NCBI GenBank assembly: GCA_025922945.1
Contig: JAICGW010000007.1
Location: 1-49,027, forward strand
Direction: 5' to 3'
Source: Acidimicrobiia bacterium
Lineage (GTDB): Bacteria; Actinomycetota; Acidimicrobiia; Spongiisociales; ZC4RG35
Length of the DNA: 49,027 nt
Made by a program: the position numbers and the translations under genes. The notes beneath the pieces are model-generated. The model worked only from the letters and a program-made list of their open reading frames with translations. It was not told the origin of the DNA and made no database searches. Numbering within the stretch: position 1 is the first letter of the stretch; each line of letters starts with the position of its first letter. This document shows, piece by piece, positions 26,001-37,352 of this stretch.

Positions 26001-29000
26001 TCGAAAAACCTGGAGCTATTTCGAGCGTTTCGTGACGGCCGAAGACAACTACCTGCCCCCCGACAACTTCCAGGAGGAGCCCGAGGCGATCGCACATCGG
26101 ACCTCGCCCACCAATCTTGGCCTTTATCTCCTCTCGGTCCTGGCGGCCAGGGAGTTCGGTTGGATCGGCACCGTCGAGGCGATCACCCGGTGGGAGCAAA
26201 CGATGGCAGCCATGTTTCGCCTCGAGCGCTACGGGGGCCACTTCCTCAACTGGTACGACACCCGCACCCTCGAGCCGCTGAATCCTCGTTACATCTCCTC
26301 GGTTGATTCCGGCAACCTGGCCGGACATCTTCTGGCCCTGTCCCAGGGCTGCCTGCGCCTTGCCGAGCGGCCCTCGGCGCTGGCCTCCGGGGTCCGCGAT
26401 CTCGCCCTCCTTATCCGCCAGACCGCCGATCAAATGGTCGATCGCCTCGATACCGAGTTCGTCTCCCCCCGCGACCTCGACCAGGCTCTGATCGACCTCT
26501 TGGCGGCAAGCGAATCAGAGAGCGATCGGCTGCTAACAGTCGCCGCAGCCGCGGACAACGTCGTTGACATCGTCCAAACCTTGGGGGCAGGGATCGAGAC
26601 AGGGGAGCTCTCGGAATGGGCGATGGCGCTCGAGAGACTCGTCGAAAGCCATGAGCAGGATCAAGACGTGAGTACCGATGAGATGGAGACCCGACTGCAC
26701 TCGATGTCCGCTTGGGCGGTCGAGGTGGCCACCGGCATGGACTTCGGGTTCCTGATGGACCGCCAGAACAAGTTGCTCTCGGTTGGTTATCGGTTGAGCG
26801 ACGGGGCTCTCGACCAAAGCCACTACGACCTGCTCGCCTCGGAGGCTCGATTGGCCAGCTTTGTCGGGATTGCCAAAGGCGACCTTCCTCCATCGCATTG
26901 GTTTCTCCTCAACCGTTCGATGACTCCGGTGGGGGCAGACGCGGCCCTCATCTCCTGGTCGGGGTCCATGTTCGAGTACCTGATGCCACACCTGGTAATG
27001 GACTCACCCACTGACAGCGTGCTGGACATGACCTATCGAGCGGTGGTGCGACGTCACATCGAATACGGGCGGGAGCGGGGCGTGCCCTGGGGGATCTCTG
27101 AAGCCGCATTTGCTGCCCGCGATCTCCAACTCACCTACCAGTATTCCGCCTTTGGCGTGCCCGGTCTGGGATTCGAGCGCGGGCTCTCAGAAGACCTGGT
27201 GGTAGCTCCTTACGCGTCGATGCTGGCGGCGATGATCGATCCTCGTCGAGCGCTGCAGAACCTCGAGCGCCTGGCGACCATGGGTGCCCTCGGCCGCTAC
27301 GGCTACTACGAATCCCTCGACTTTACGCCGTCCCGGTTACCCGAAGACGAGAAGTGGGTGACCGTGAGGGCCTACATGGGACACCATCAGGCGATGTCGA
27401 TCATCGCCTTGACCAACGTCGTGTTCGATGGCGTCATGCGACAGCTCTTTCATACCGATCCGGCGGTGCGGGCAGCAGAGTTGCTGTTGCACGAGCGGGT
27501 GCCCCGTGACGTCGAAGTCGCTCGACCCCGGGCCGAGGAGGTGGCGCTTGCCGCTCATCGGCGAATCGAAGGCGAGGGAGCCGTTCTACACCTCGGGTTG
27601 CCGACAGGCCCTCTGCCGGAGACTCAACTGCTCTCGAACGGCCGTTATTCGGTGATGATCACCGACAGCGGATCGGGATACAGCAAGCTCGGCGATCTGG
27701 CGGTCACGCGCTGGCGAGAAGACCTGACGCTCGACAACTACGGCACGTTCTTGTTCATCCGAGATGATCTCAGTGATGCGATCTGGTCGGCGGGCTATCA
27801 GCCCGCCCGCGTCAACCCCCAGGCCTATCACGTCGAATTCTCCGAGGGAAAGGCGGAGATCAGCCGACGCGATGGAACGCTGCGATCGACTCTCGAGGTG
27901 GTGGTTTCGGCGGAAGAGGAGGTGGAGGTTCGCCGTCTCACTCTGACGAACCTGGATAACGCATCCCGGGAAGTCGAAGTCACGTCGTATGCCGAATTGG
28001 TGCTGGCGCCGCAATCGTCGGATGACTCCCATCCCGCCTTTTCCAACCTCTTCGTGCAAACGGAGGCGGTGGGCGGCCACGACGCGCTCTTGGCGCACCG
28101 CCGGCCACGAGCTGCCGGCGACGAAACTTATTGGGCGGGGCACGTGGTAGCGATCCAAGGCGAAGTTGTGGGCGGCCTTCAATTCGAGACCGACCGGGCC
28201 CGCTTTCTGGGTCGGGGCCGGCGCATCCACGAGGCGGCAGCTCTCGATCGGCCACTCTCGAACTCGGTGGGGCGGGTGCTTGATCCGGTCTTGAGCCTGC
28301 GGAGGCGGGTCAGGGTGCCGCCGGGGGAAACCGTCCACCTCACCTTTAGCACCGTGGTGGCGACCTCCCGGGAAGAGGCACTCGATCTGGTCGACAAGTT
28401 CTCAGATCCGGGGGCGTTCGAGCAGAGTCTGACAGGGTCTTGGACCCAGGCCCAGGTTCGTCTCCACCACCTCGGCGTCACTCCCGAACAGGCCCACCTC
28501 TTCCAACAGCTTGCCCAGCGGCTGATCTATGTCGATCCATCAATGAGGGCGCCTTCGGCGACGCTGGCGGCGGCCACTGGCGGCCAGCCAGCGCTCTGGC
28601 GCCACAGCATCTCGGGGGATCTGCCGGTTGTCCTGCTACGAATCGACCAGCCCGAGGACAGGGGGATCGTTCGCGATCTCCTTCGGGCCCAGGAGTACTG
28701 GCGTGCCAAGGGATTGGCTGCAGACCTGGTCATCCTCAACGAAAAGCCCGGCTCCTATGTGGCCGATCTCCAAGCCACGATCGAAGAGGTAGTCCGGACC
28801 ACCGGGCGGGGGATCGGACCGGAGCCCGACGGCGGCGTCTTCCTCTTTCGAGGCGACCTTCTCGATAGTGCAGACCGCACCCTGTTACAGGCGACGGCGC
28901 GAGCCATCGTATTGAGCCACCACGGGTCGTTGGCCGACCAGCTCGCCCGCCGACCCCGCCCCCCGGCTCCCGCATCCTCCCGGCGCAAGACCGCCCAGCC

Positions 29001-31446
29001 CCCGTTACCGGGAGGACCACAACCTCGGATTGATCTCGAGTTCCGCAATGGCCTCGGTGGCTTCGCCGAGGGAGGCTCCGAATATGTCGCCATTCTGGGA
29101 GAGGGTCAGTGGACACCGGCCCCCTGGATCAACGTCATCGCCAACGAGAATGCCGGCTTCGTCATTTCCGAATCCGGCGCCGGCTTCACCTGGGTCGGCA
29201 ACAGCCGGGAGAATCAGCTGTCGCCCTGGTCGAACGATCCCGTCTCCGACCCGCCCGGCGAGACCATCTACATTCGTGATGACGACACCGGCGAGCTTTG
29301 GGGGGCGACTGCGCTCCCTATCCGCCACCATGGCTCCACCTACGTCATCCGCCACGGACCGGGGTTCTCCGAATTCGCCAACTCCTCCTATGGCATCCAG
29401 AGCCGGTTGCGAATGACTGTGCCCCTCCACGACCCGGTGAAGATCTCAACCCTGCGTCTCCAAAATCAAAGCGGGCGCCGGAGGCGGCTGACCCTGACGG
29501 CCTACGTCGAATGGGTGCTGGGGCCGACTCGAGTCGGCCAGCGATTCCACATCGTGACCGAGCGCGACGAGGCCACTGGCGCCCTCTTTGCTCGCAACCC
29601 CTGGAACGCCGACTTCGGCTCCAGGGTGGCGTTCGCCGACTTTGGCCCGAAGGTCGGGGCATGGACCACCGACCGCACCGAGTTTCTCGGCCGGCATGGG
29701 AGCCTCGAGCGCCCTGCTGCCCTCGAGCGCCGGCGCGGACTATCAGCTCGATCCGGCACCGGGTTCGATCCCTGCGCGGTGCTGCAACGGCAAGTCGTCA
29801 TCGCTCCTGGCGCGGAAGCCGAGGTCGTTTTACTGCTCGGACAAGGCGCCGACGCCGACCAGGCCTCGGCTTTGGTCGAGCAATATCGGTCCGTTCCCCG
29901 GGCCGAGGTCGACGAAACGGTCAGGAGCCGGTGGACCGACATTCTGGGTGCCCTCCAGGTGAGAACCCCGGATCGGTCCTTCGACATCATGATCAACCAG
30001 TGGTTGCTCTATCAGGCCATGTCGTGTCGGGTGCTGGGACGATCGGCTTTCTACCAGGCCGGAGGGGCGTACGGATTCCGGGATCAGCTGCAAGACGTGA
30101 TGGCCCTGGCGGTGCCGATGCGAGAGACCACCCGAGCCCACCTCCTTCGGGCCGCCAGTCGCCAGTTCGAAGAAGGAGACGTCCAGCATTGGTGGCACGA
30201 GCCGTCCGGGAAGGGTGTACGGACTCGTATTTCCGATGACTATCTCTGGTTGCCGTACGCCGTCGCCCATTACATCGAGGTGACGGGAGACCTCGACCTC
30301 CTGGCTGAGGAGGTTCCCTATCTCAGTGGCCCCGAGCTCAAACCCGACGAGGACGAGGCCTACTTCACCCCCGAAGTCTCCAGTCACGTCGGGACCATGT
30401 TCGACCATTGCCGGCGCGCCCTCGACCGCGCTCGTCACCGCCTCGGACCCAATGGCCTGCCTCTGATCGGCTCGGGAGATTGGAACGATGGTTTCAATCG
30501 GGTGGGAATCGAGGGACGGGGAGAAAGCGTGTGGCTGGGCTGGTTTCTCGATGCCAACCTGCGCCGCTTCGCCGAATTGGCAGACCTGATTGGCAAGAGC
30601 CGGGTCGGTTTGAGCTGGCGGCGCTCGGCCCAGCACCTGCGGAACCAATTGGAGGCAGTGGCTTGGGACGGGGACTGGTACCTGCGGGCATTTTTCGACG
30701 ACGGGACTCCGCTCGGGTCGTCAGCGAATCCGGAGTGCAGGATCGACTCCATTGCCCAGTCGTGGTCGGTCATCCACCAGGGAGGGCAGCCCGAGCGAGC
30801 CGAGCGGGCGATGTCGGCTGTGGAGGAGTACCTGGTCAGGCGCGGAGACGGATTGGTCCTCCTATTCACGCCTCCATTCGACCGCTGGGACGTCGATCCG
30901 GGGTACATCAAGGGATACCTTTCGGGGATTCGGGAGAACGGGGGCCAGTACACCCACGCCGCCATCTGGTCGATCATCGCTTTCGCCACCCTCGGCCAGG
31001 GCGACCGGGCTGGTGAGCTGTTCGGGATCTTGAACCCGATCAACCACGCGAGCACCCGAGCCGGCATCCATCGGTATCGAGTCGAGCCCTACGTGGCTGC
31101 CGCCGACATCTACTCCGAAGCACCGCACGTCGGGCGAGGCGGATGGACCTGGTACACCGGGGCAGCGGGCTGGATGTATCGCGCCGGTGTCGAGTCGATC
31201 CTCGGTTTTCGCCTGCGGGGCGAAAAGCTCCGGGTCGATCCCTGCATCCCGCGGGCGTGGCGGGGCTTCGAAATCAACTTCCGATACCACTCCTCGCAGT
31301 ATGAGATCCGGGTCGAGAACCCCGAGGGAGCCACACGGGGAATCGGCGCTTTGTTACTGGACGGGGTCGAGCAGCCGCCCGACTCCGAGATTGCCCTCGC
31401 CGATGATGGGCAGAAGCACTCGGTGAGGGTGATCCTGAGCGAGTGA
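23047..31446 (+). CDS. Giant cyclic beta-glucan synthase-like protein (GT84 + glycoamylase + GH94)
   Basis: About 2799 residues, close to the size of Brucella Cgs/rhizobial NdvB, which make cyclic beta-1,2-glucan. Order: soluble N-terminal region (1-390); two helices (about 394-447); a family 84-type glycosyltransferase with LDADSRLP (about 609) and RQHRWVRGDWQ (about 754-764); further helices (about 795-960); a glycoamylase-like domain (about 985-1480; GVPWGISEAAF, MGHHQAMS); two GH94 N-terminal-type domains (about 1530-1800 and 1990-2285); and a GH94 catalytic domain (about 2305-2745) with IGSGDWNDGFN, whose D2481 should be the general acid. In NdvB-type enzymes the transferase elongates a protein-bound glucan from UDP-glucose and the GH94 part controls its length. 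The exact linkage here is unproven. GTG 23047 is preferred over 23014 because of the promoter. A T8 run lies at 24133-24140. The stop overlaps the hydrolase start (GTGA). Confidence 0.87.
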   Translation: MRWPWQSQAEPIGEPIRAELFSVERLEEHARSLARSQELSEAPGRFRPISRRLTENGQVLLAAYRELSRAIREESMLTPAAEWLVDNFHLVEAQLAAVRKTLPASYYRELPKVKSGHLAGYPRIYEIAWAYVAHHDSRFEPQTLERFVAAFQEEQPLTIGELWAMPIAIRLVMIENLRRLAEMIIQARGQRRIADEIADSLLAVGEGFPEDGLRQLGRMERIPRAMAVQLLQRLRDRDPKTTAGLSWLLEHLAGLGVSPDELVTEALQRQAATNVTVRNVVTSLRQISSFEWSEFVERVSLVDRTFSEDTAFRSMSFATRDLYRHVVEELSKGSHHTQLEIARTASDLARQRPRRSREADPGFFLMDRGRPELESAIAFRPSLSQYLRRGIKRWSAAVYWGSILALAVVFLAIPFVRTLEAGELWLALLVGLLGFFPATDLAVSVVNRLVTGFVRPGMLPALDLAEGPDSESKTMVAIPVMLTGAGQVDELIDRLEVHYLANPDGEFRFALVSDYRDAEDANHISDTELFKLATSGIARLNDRHPLAGEPRFYLFQRHRLFNPSEGRHMGWERKRGKLHELNRLLRGASDTTFQPDTEAPRGVRYVITLDADSRLPPAAATRLVATITHPLNQPVFSPSLGRVTDGYGVLQPRVTPFLSADGTSFYQQAFSPPAGVDPYAAAVSDVYQDLFSEGSYAGKGIYDIDAFEAALAGRVPDNALLSHDLFEGSFARAGLVTNVEVFEEFPSHYEVAIQRQHRWVRGDWQLLPWILGRRGALDAVARMKMIDNLRRSLSGPASFALVLAACVVPAVPLWASVALVIASLAFPALLPLLERLVPRRTTTPGAIRFQRWVGDTRRVLGRIGLQISFLAYQALVMTDAILTTLWRMLVSKRHLLRWMTSEEAESRFGLEFKEFSKRMAPPAILGVAAIAAAVLVKPESLWVATPLAAAWVAAPYLAYEASKTRRPAPTAPLEVSEVEAYRLLARKTWSYFERFVTAEDNYLPPDNFQEEPEAIAHRTSPTNLGLYLLSVLAAREFGWIGTVEAITRWEQTMAAMFRLERYGGHFLNWYDTRTLEPLNPRYISSVDSGNLAGHLLALSQGCLRLAERPSALASGVRDLALLIRQTADQMVDRLDTEFVSPRDLDQALIDLLAASESESDRLLTVAAAADNVVDIVQTLGAGIETGELSEWAMALERLVESHEQDQDVSTDEMETRLHSMSAWAVEVATGMDFGFLMDRQNKLLSVGYRLSDGALDQSHYDLLASEARLASFVGIAKGDLPPSHWFLLNRSMTPVGADAALISWSGSMFEYLMPHLVMDSPTDSVLDMTYRAVVRRHIEYGRERGVPWGISEAAFAARDLQLTYQYSAFGVPGLGFERGLSEDLVVAPYASMLAAMIDPRRALQNLERLATMGALGRYGYYESLDFTPSRLPEDEKWVTVRAYMGHHQAMSIIALTNVVFDGVMRQLFHTDPAVRAAELLLHERVPRDVEVARPRAEEVALAAHRRIEGEGAVLHLGLPTGPLPETQLLSNGRYSVMITDSGSGYSKLGDLAVTRWREDLTLDNYGTFLFIRDDLSDAIWSAGYQPARVNPQAYHVEFSEGKAEISRRDGTLRSTLEVVVSAEEEVEVRRLTLTNLDNASREVEVTSYAELVLAPQSSDDSHPAFSNLFVQTEAVGGHDALLAHRRPRAAGDETYWAGHVVAIQGEVVGGLQFETDRARFLGRGRRIHEAAALDRPLSNSVGRVLDPVLSLRRRVRVPPGETVHLTFSTVVATSREEALDLVDKFSDPGAFEQSLTGSWTQAQVRLHHLGVTPEQAHLFQQLAQRLIYVDPSMRAPSATLAAATGGQPALWRHSISGDLPVVLLRIDQPEDRGIVRDLLRAQEYWRAKGLAADLVILNEKPGSYVADLQATIEEVVRTTGRGIGPEPDGGVFLFRGDLLDSADRTLLQATARAIVLSHHGSLADQLARRPRPPAPASSRRKTAQPPLPGGPQPRIDLEFRNGLGGFAEGGSEYVAILGEGQWTPAPWINVIANENAGFVISESGAGFTWVGNSRENQLSPWSNDPVSDPPGETIYIRDDDTGELWGATALPIRHHGSTYVIRHGPGFSEFANSSYGIQSRLRMTVPLHDPVKISTLRLQNQSGRRRRLTLTAYVEWVLGPTRVGQRFHIVTERDEATGALFARNPWNADFGSRVAFADFGPKVGAWTTDRTEFLGRHGSLERPAALERRRGLSARSGTGFDPCAVLQRQVVIAPGAEAEVVLLLGQGADADQASALVEQYRSVPRAEVDETVRSRWTDILGALQVRTPDRSFDIMINQWLLYQAMSCRVLGRSAFYQAGGAYGFRDQLQDVMALAVPMRETTRAHLLRAASRQFEEGDVQHWWHEPSGKGVRTRISDDYLWLPYAVAHYIEVTGDLDLLAEEVPYLSGPELKPDEDEAYFTPEVSSHVGTMFDHCRRALDRARHRLGPNGLPLIGSGDWNDGFNRVGIEGRGESVWLGWFLDANLRRFAELADLIGKSRVGLSWRRSAQHLRNQLEAVAWDGDWYLRAFFDDGTPLGSSANPECRIDSIAQSWSVIHQGGQPERAERAMSAVEEYLVRRGDGLVLLFTPPFDRWDVDPGYIKGYLSGIRENGGQYTHAAIWSIIAFATLGQGDRAGELFGILNPINHASTRAGIHRYRVEPYVAAADIYSEAPHVGRGGWTWYTGAAGWMYRAGVESILGFRLRGEKLRVDPCIPRAWRGFEINFRYHSSQYEIRVENPEGATRGIGALLLDGVEQPPDSEIALADDGQKHSVRVILSE
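24133..24140 (+). repeat. T8 homopolymer inside the glucan synthase gene
   Basis: Eight consecutive T in an otherwise GC-rich coding region, encoding F363-F364 and part of L365, directly followed by an in-frame ATG (24142). Slippage would truncate the protein ahead of its first helices. Confidence 0.9.
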
Positions 31447-32252
31447 CAAACTGGACAAGAACGGAGCTCCCTTTCTCGTGGGGCAAGCTCAACGTGTGGA
31501 CCGCCGGATCGGGACCGGCGCTGATCGTCTTGCATGGTCTCGGTGGGTCGGGGCGTTACTGGCACGGTCTTTCTCGATACCTGGACCACCGATGGACCCT
31601 GGTGGCTCCGGACCTAGCCGGCTTCGGCCGGTCAGATAAGCCCACACTCCGCTACGACCGGACGTTTCATCTCGAGACCATCGATGAAGTGGCGAGATGG
31701 GCGGGAGGTAAGCCGGTGCTGGCGGGTCATTCGGTGGGGGCGGTGTTGGCCGCGCTGTGGGCAGCCCGAAGACCGGAGGACACCGCGGGATTGGCGTTGA
31801 TCTCGGCTCTCTTCCCTCGTCCCGGTCTGATGCCCGCCTCCGCTCTCCGGATCGCGCAGGCGGCACCCGGTGCCCGGGGTCGAATGGTCAGCGGCATCTT
31901 CCGCACGGTCTGGCCGGCAGTGAGCGTGGCAGCGCGGGCCAGCCGTCGGTTCCCGGCCGCACTGGTCTCCGACTATGGCCGCCAGTCGATTGCCGCCCGG
32001 GCCGACACGATGTGGACCACCTTGGCCGATATGAGCGTTGTGGAGGATTTGGCACCCCTGGCCTCGGCGTCAGCCAACTGGCCAAGCTTGATCATTGACG
32101 CGGTTGACGACCGCTATGTCATTCCGGCCGACACCGTCCGCTGGCAGCAAATACTTCCTCACGCCGAACGAGTCTCCATCCCCAGCGGGGGCCATCAGTT
32201 TCTGATCCAATCCGGCTTCGGACCGTTAGCGACCTGGATCAACGCCCTCTGA
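31443..32252 (+). CDS. Alpha/beta-fold hydrolase
   Basis: A 269-residue hydrolase with a complete triad. The oxyanion segment is LHGLGGSGRYWH, the nucleophile elbow GHSVG has S97, the acid is probably Asp in IIDAVDDRYVIP, and the His is in PSGGHQFLIQ. The cap region between strands is Arg/Ala-rich and gives no substrate clue. No signal peptide, so probably cytoplasmic. The GTG start overlaps the glucan synthase stop, so the two proteins are made together; an esterase acting on glucan substituents is conceivable but unproven. A promoter for efp lies in the 36-nt gap behind it. Confidence 0.85.
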   Translation: MTNWTRTELPFSWGKLNVWTAGSGPALIVLHGLGGSGRYWHGLSRYLDHRWTLVAPDLAGFGRSDKPTLRYDRTFHLETIDEVARWAGGKPVLAGHSVGAVLAALWAARRPEDTAGLALISALFPRPGLMPASALRIAQAAPGARGRMVSGIFRTVWPAVSVAARASRRFPAALVSDYGRQSIAARADTMWTTLADMSVVEDLAPLASASANWPSLIIDAVDDRYVIPADTVRWQQILPHAERVSIPSGGHQFLIQSGFGPLATWINAL

Positions 32253-32275
32253 TTCTTCTCTAGGCTCGCGACCGG

Positions 32276-32281
32276 TAGGTT
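32276..32281 (+). promoter_or_regulatory. -10 box for efp-nusB
   Basis: TAGGTT, 7 nt before the efp ATG, giving a leaderless start. A second candidate, TAGGCT at 32261-32266, would give a leader of about 16 nt in which GGTAGGT could act as a Shine-Dalgarno. The two models are mutually exclusive for the same bases. Confidence 0.45.
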
Positions 32282-32288
32282 CATTGAC

Positions 32289-32842
32289 ATGGCATCAACC
32301 AACGACGTCCGCCCCGGGCAGGCCCTCGATCTCGACGACGGGATCTTCACCATCCTCGAATACCAGCATGTGAAGCCGGGAAAAGGGAGGGCGTTCGTGC
32401 GTATGCGCTTGCGCAACCTGGAGACCGGCCAAGTCCTCGACCGGACGTTTCGCGCAGGAGAGGACGTCGCTCAGGCCATCATCGATCGGCGCGAGCACAC
32501 GTTCCTATATCGCGACGACATGGGGTTTCACTTCATGAACCTCGATGATTACGGCCAGTTCTCGATGGCACCGGAGGAGGTGGGAGAGGCGGCGGATTTC
32601 TTGATCGACGGAATGAACGTGACCCTTGCCCTTTACAAGGGCAATCCCATCTCCGTCGACCTGCCCGCCGCGGTGGAGATGGAGGTCACCTACACGGAGC
32701 CCGGAGTGCGGGGAGACCGAGTCTCGGCTGCGACCAAACCTGCAACGACTCAGACCGGCTTGGTCGTATCTGTCCCGCTCTTCGTCAACATCGGTGACAA
32801 GATTCGAGTCGATACTCGCAGCGGAAACTATCTGACGCGGGT

Positions 32843-32846
<4 letters not shown>
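32289..32846 (+). CDS. efp: Translation elongation factor P
   Basis: EF-P relieves ribosomes stalled at polyproline. The 185-residue protein has the KOW-like N-terminal domain with the tip loop HVKPGKGRAFVRMRL, in which the central Lys of PGKG is the residue that is modified in many bacteria. The EF-P domain continues with YRDDMGFHFMNLDDYGQFSM, and the C-terminal OB domain ends in GDKIRVDTRSGNYLTRV, both diagnostic. The loop has Arg after PGKG where many actinobacteria have Pro. ATG start; the last bases overlap nusB (GTGA). Confidence 0.97.
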
Positions 32847-34953
<2,107 letters not shown>

Positions 34954-34957
<4 letters not shown>

Positions 34958-36216
34958 AATACGAGCTCGTCATCCGCAACGGCCTGGTGCTCACGCCCGA
35001 CGGAGCGCAAGCAACCGATCTGGCCATCAGTGACCATGCGATCTTGGCCGTCGGTGGCTCATTCGACGGAGCTGAGGAGTTTGACGCCCACGGCGCCTGG
35101 GTGGGACCTGGCCTGGTCGACCTCCATGCCCATTTCCGCGAACCGGGCCAGGAATGGAAAGAAGACATCCGTAGCGGCTCGGAGGCGGCAGCCGCAGGCG
35201 GATACACCGCGGTCGTCGCCATGCCCAACACCCAGCCGGCTGTCGACTCGGGCCACATTGCCCGGTTGATTCGAGATAGATCTCGTCAGGTGGGGTTGTG
35301 CGAGATCATCCCCGCGGGCGCGATCACTATGGCTCGAGAAGGAGCGGTTCTTTCCCATCTAGATGAGTTGTGGGAGGCCGGAGTGCGGGTGTTCACGGAC
35401 GATGGCGACTCGGTGAGCGACACGGGTCTCTTGCGGGTGGCGATGGAGTACCTGACCGAACGCGGGGCGGTAATCGCGCAGCACGCCGAAGATCGGTCGC
35501 TCGCCGCCGGAGGCCACATGCACGAAGGGTCACTCTCCTCGCGACTGGGGATGAAGGGCATCCCGGCAGAGGCGGAAGAGGTGGTGGTGACGCGCGATCT
35601 GGCGCTGACCAGGCTGACTGGTTGCCGCTACCACGTCCAGCACGTCTCCAGTGCCCGCACCGTTCAATTGGTGAGCGCGTCCAAAGCGGCTGGCCTGCCC
35701 GTCACGGCCGAAGTCACGCCCCACCACCTCGCCTTCGATGACGCCGCCGTGGGCACTCTCGATCCGTCGTTCAAAATGTATCCGCCGTTACGGAGCGCTA
35801 CGGACCGAGACGAGCTGCGGGCAGCCCTGGCCTCGGGGTTGATCGATGCCGTCGCCACCGATCATGCCCCCCATTCGGCATTCGAAACCGAGGTCCCGTT
35901 CGAGGAAGCGCCGCGGGGAGTAATCGGGCTCGAGACCTCGGCCGCTGCCGTGCTGACCTACTGCCATCTGGATCAGGTTTCGTTTTTTGACCGCCTGTCC
36001 GTGACTCCGGCCCGGATCGGCCAGATCGACCGCCATGGAAGGCTGGTGGCCCCGGGCGAGCCGGCCAACCTCACGGTGATCGCTCCCGACGAGGAGTGGA
36101 CCGTCGACGCCTTTCGCTCCAAGGCGGAAAACTCTCCGTTCCGATCGCTCACTCTTGCCGGACGGGTGCGGGCGACCGTTTTTGAGGGGCGTCTCGTTCA
36201 CGCCCTGGTGACCTGA
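34954..36216 (+). CDS. pyrC: Dihydroorotase (class I type)
   Basis: Cyclises carbamoyl aspartate to dihydroorotate. Metal-binding DLHAHFREPG near residue 55, substrate residues in VAMPNTQPAVD, further His ligands in CRYHVQHVSSAR and EVTPHHLAFDD, and the catalytic Asp region AVATDHAPHS. The flexible-loop area EEAPRGVIGLET is typical of the long, active class I enzymes, so this is not an inactive paralog. 420 residues. The ATG overlaps the pyrB stop; the stop shares one base with carA. Confidence 0.96.
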
Positions 36217-37352
36217 TGCCGCCCCGGCCCGGATTGCTGGTCACCGCCGATGGCGCCGTGTTCCGTGGTGTGAGCGTCGGAGCCGAGGGAGTGAGCACCG
36301 GTGAGGTCGTGTTCAACACGGCCATGTCCGGGTATCAGGAGGTCCTCACGGATCCGTCGTATGCGGGTCAGGTGGTGGTGATGACCTCGGTTCATATCGG
36401 CAACTATGGGGTCAGCGCCCTCGATGACCAGGCGGTGGTACCGGCGGCCGCCGGGATGGTGATGCGAAGCCTGGCCGCCAGACCGTCGAGTTGGAGGGCC
36501 GAGGGCTCATTGGCCGAAATGTTCGTCGAACGGGGCCTGGTGGCGCTCTCTGAGGTCGATACCCGCCGGCTCACCAGACACATCCGCGAGCGGGGGGCGA
36601 TGCCCGTGGCGATGGGCAGTGGGATCACAGAATCCGAACTGGCGGCGCGGGCCGCATCCGCTCCGCCCATGGAGGGACAAGCGCTCGCCGTGAGGGTTTC
36701 GACCCCACATCCTTACCAGGTACCGGCCGTGGGTCATCGTCTGGGAAAAGTGGTGGCGATTGATCTGGGGATCAAGCGGGACATTCTCCGACAACTGGCC
36801 GGACGCGGCTTCGACGTCGACGTCGTGCCCGCCGCCGCCACGGCGAGCGAAATCATTGACCGACAGCCGGACGGGGTTTTTCTCTCCAACGGCCCCGGTG
36901 ATCCCGAGCCACTGACCGAAACGGTGGCAACCCTCCGGGAGCTCATTGGAAGGGTCCCGATCTTTGGAATTTGTCTCGGCCACCAGGTTTTCGGCCTGGC
37001 GCTAGGGGCGAGAACCTTCAAGTTGCCGTTCGGCCATCATGGCGGCAATCACCCGGTGCGGCGGCTGGAGGATGGCAGGGTGTCCATAACCAGTCAGAAC
37101 CATGGCTTCGCGGTCGATCTGCAAACCATCGCCGAGGGGGCCAGCACCCCGGGCGAGCTTCCATCGAAAGTTGAAACCGACTTCGGAATCGCCATCCCGA
37201 CCCATCAAAACCTCAACGACGGCACCCTCGAAGGCATGAGAAGCCTCGACGTGCCGGCGTTCTCGGTTCAATTTCATCCGGAGGCGGCCCCGGGACCACG
37301 GGATGCGGTAGGTCTCTTCGACGACTTTATGGAATTGATGGATCGTGCCTAG
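36216..37352 (+). CDS. carA: Carbamoyl phosphate synthase small (glutaminase) chain
   Basis: Supplies ammonia from glutamine to CarB. The N-terminal CPSase_sm domain has [20 protein letters not shown] and HIGNYGV. The glutamine amidotransferase domain has C253 in [26 protein letters not shown], and the His-Glu pair in FHPEAAPGP. 378 residues is standard. TGATG junction with pyrC; the last 8 nt overlap carB. The pair also serves arginine synthesis, so control by PyrR affects both pathways. Confidence 0.97.
   Translation: MPPRPGLLVTADGAVFRGVSVGAEGVSTGEVVFNTAMSGYQEVLTDPSYAGQVVVMTSVHIGNYGVSALDDQAVVPAAAGMVMRSLAARPSSWRAEGSLAEMFVERGLVALSEVDTRRLTRHIRERGAMPVAMGSGITESELAARAASAPPMEGQALAVRVSTPHPYQVPAVGHRLGKVVAIDLGIKRDILRQLAGRGFDVDVVPAAATASEIIDRQPDGVFLSNGPGDPEPLTETVATLRELIGRVPIFGICLGHQVFGLALGARTFKLPFGHHGGNHPVRRLEDGRVSITSQNHGFAVDLQTIAEGASTPGELPSKVETDFGIAIPTHQNLNDGTLEGMRSLDVPAFSVQFHPEAAPGPRDAVGLFDDFMELMDRA

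Noticed and set aside
25320-26306. Second plus-strand frame (328 codons) inside the glucan synthase
   Set aside because: Pro/Arg/Gly-rich out-of-frame translation of a well-supported gene.
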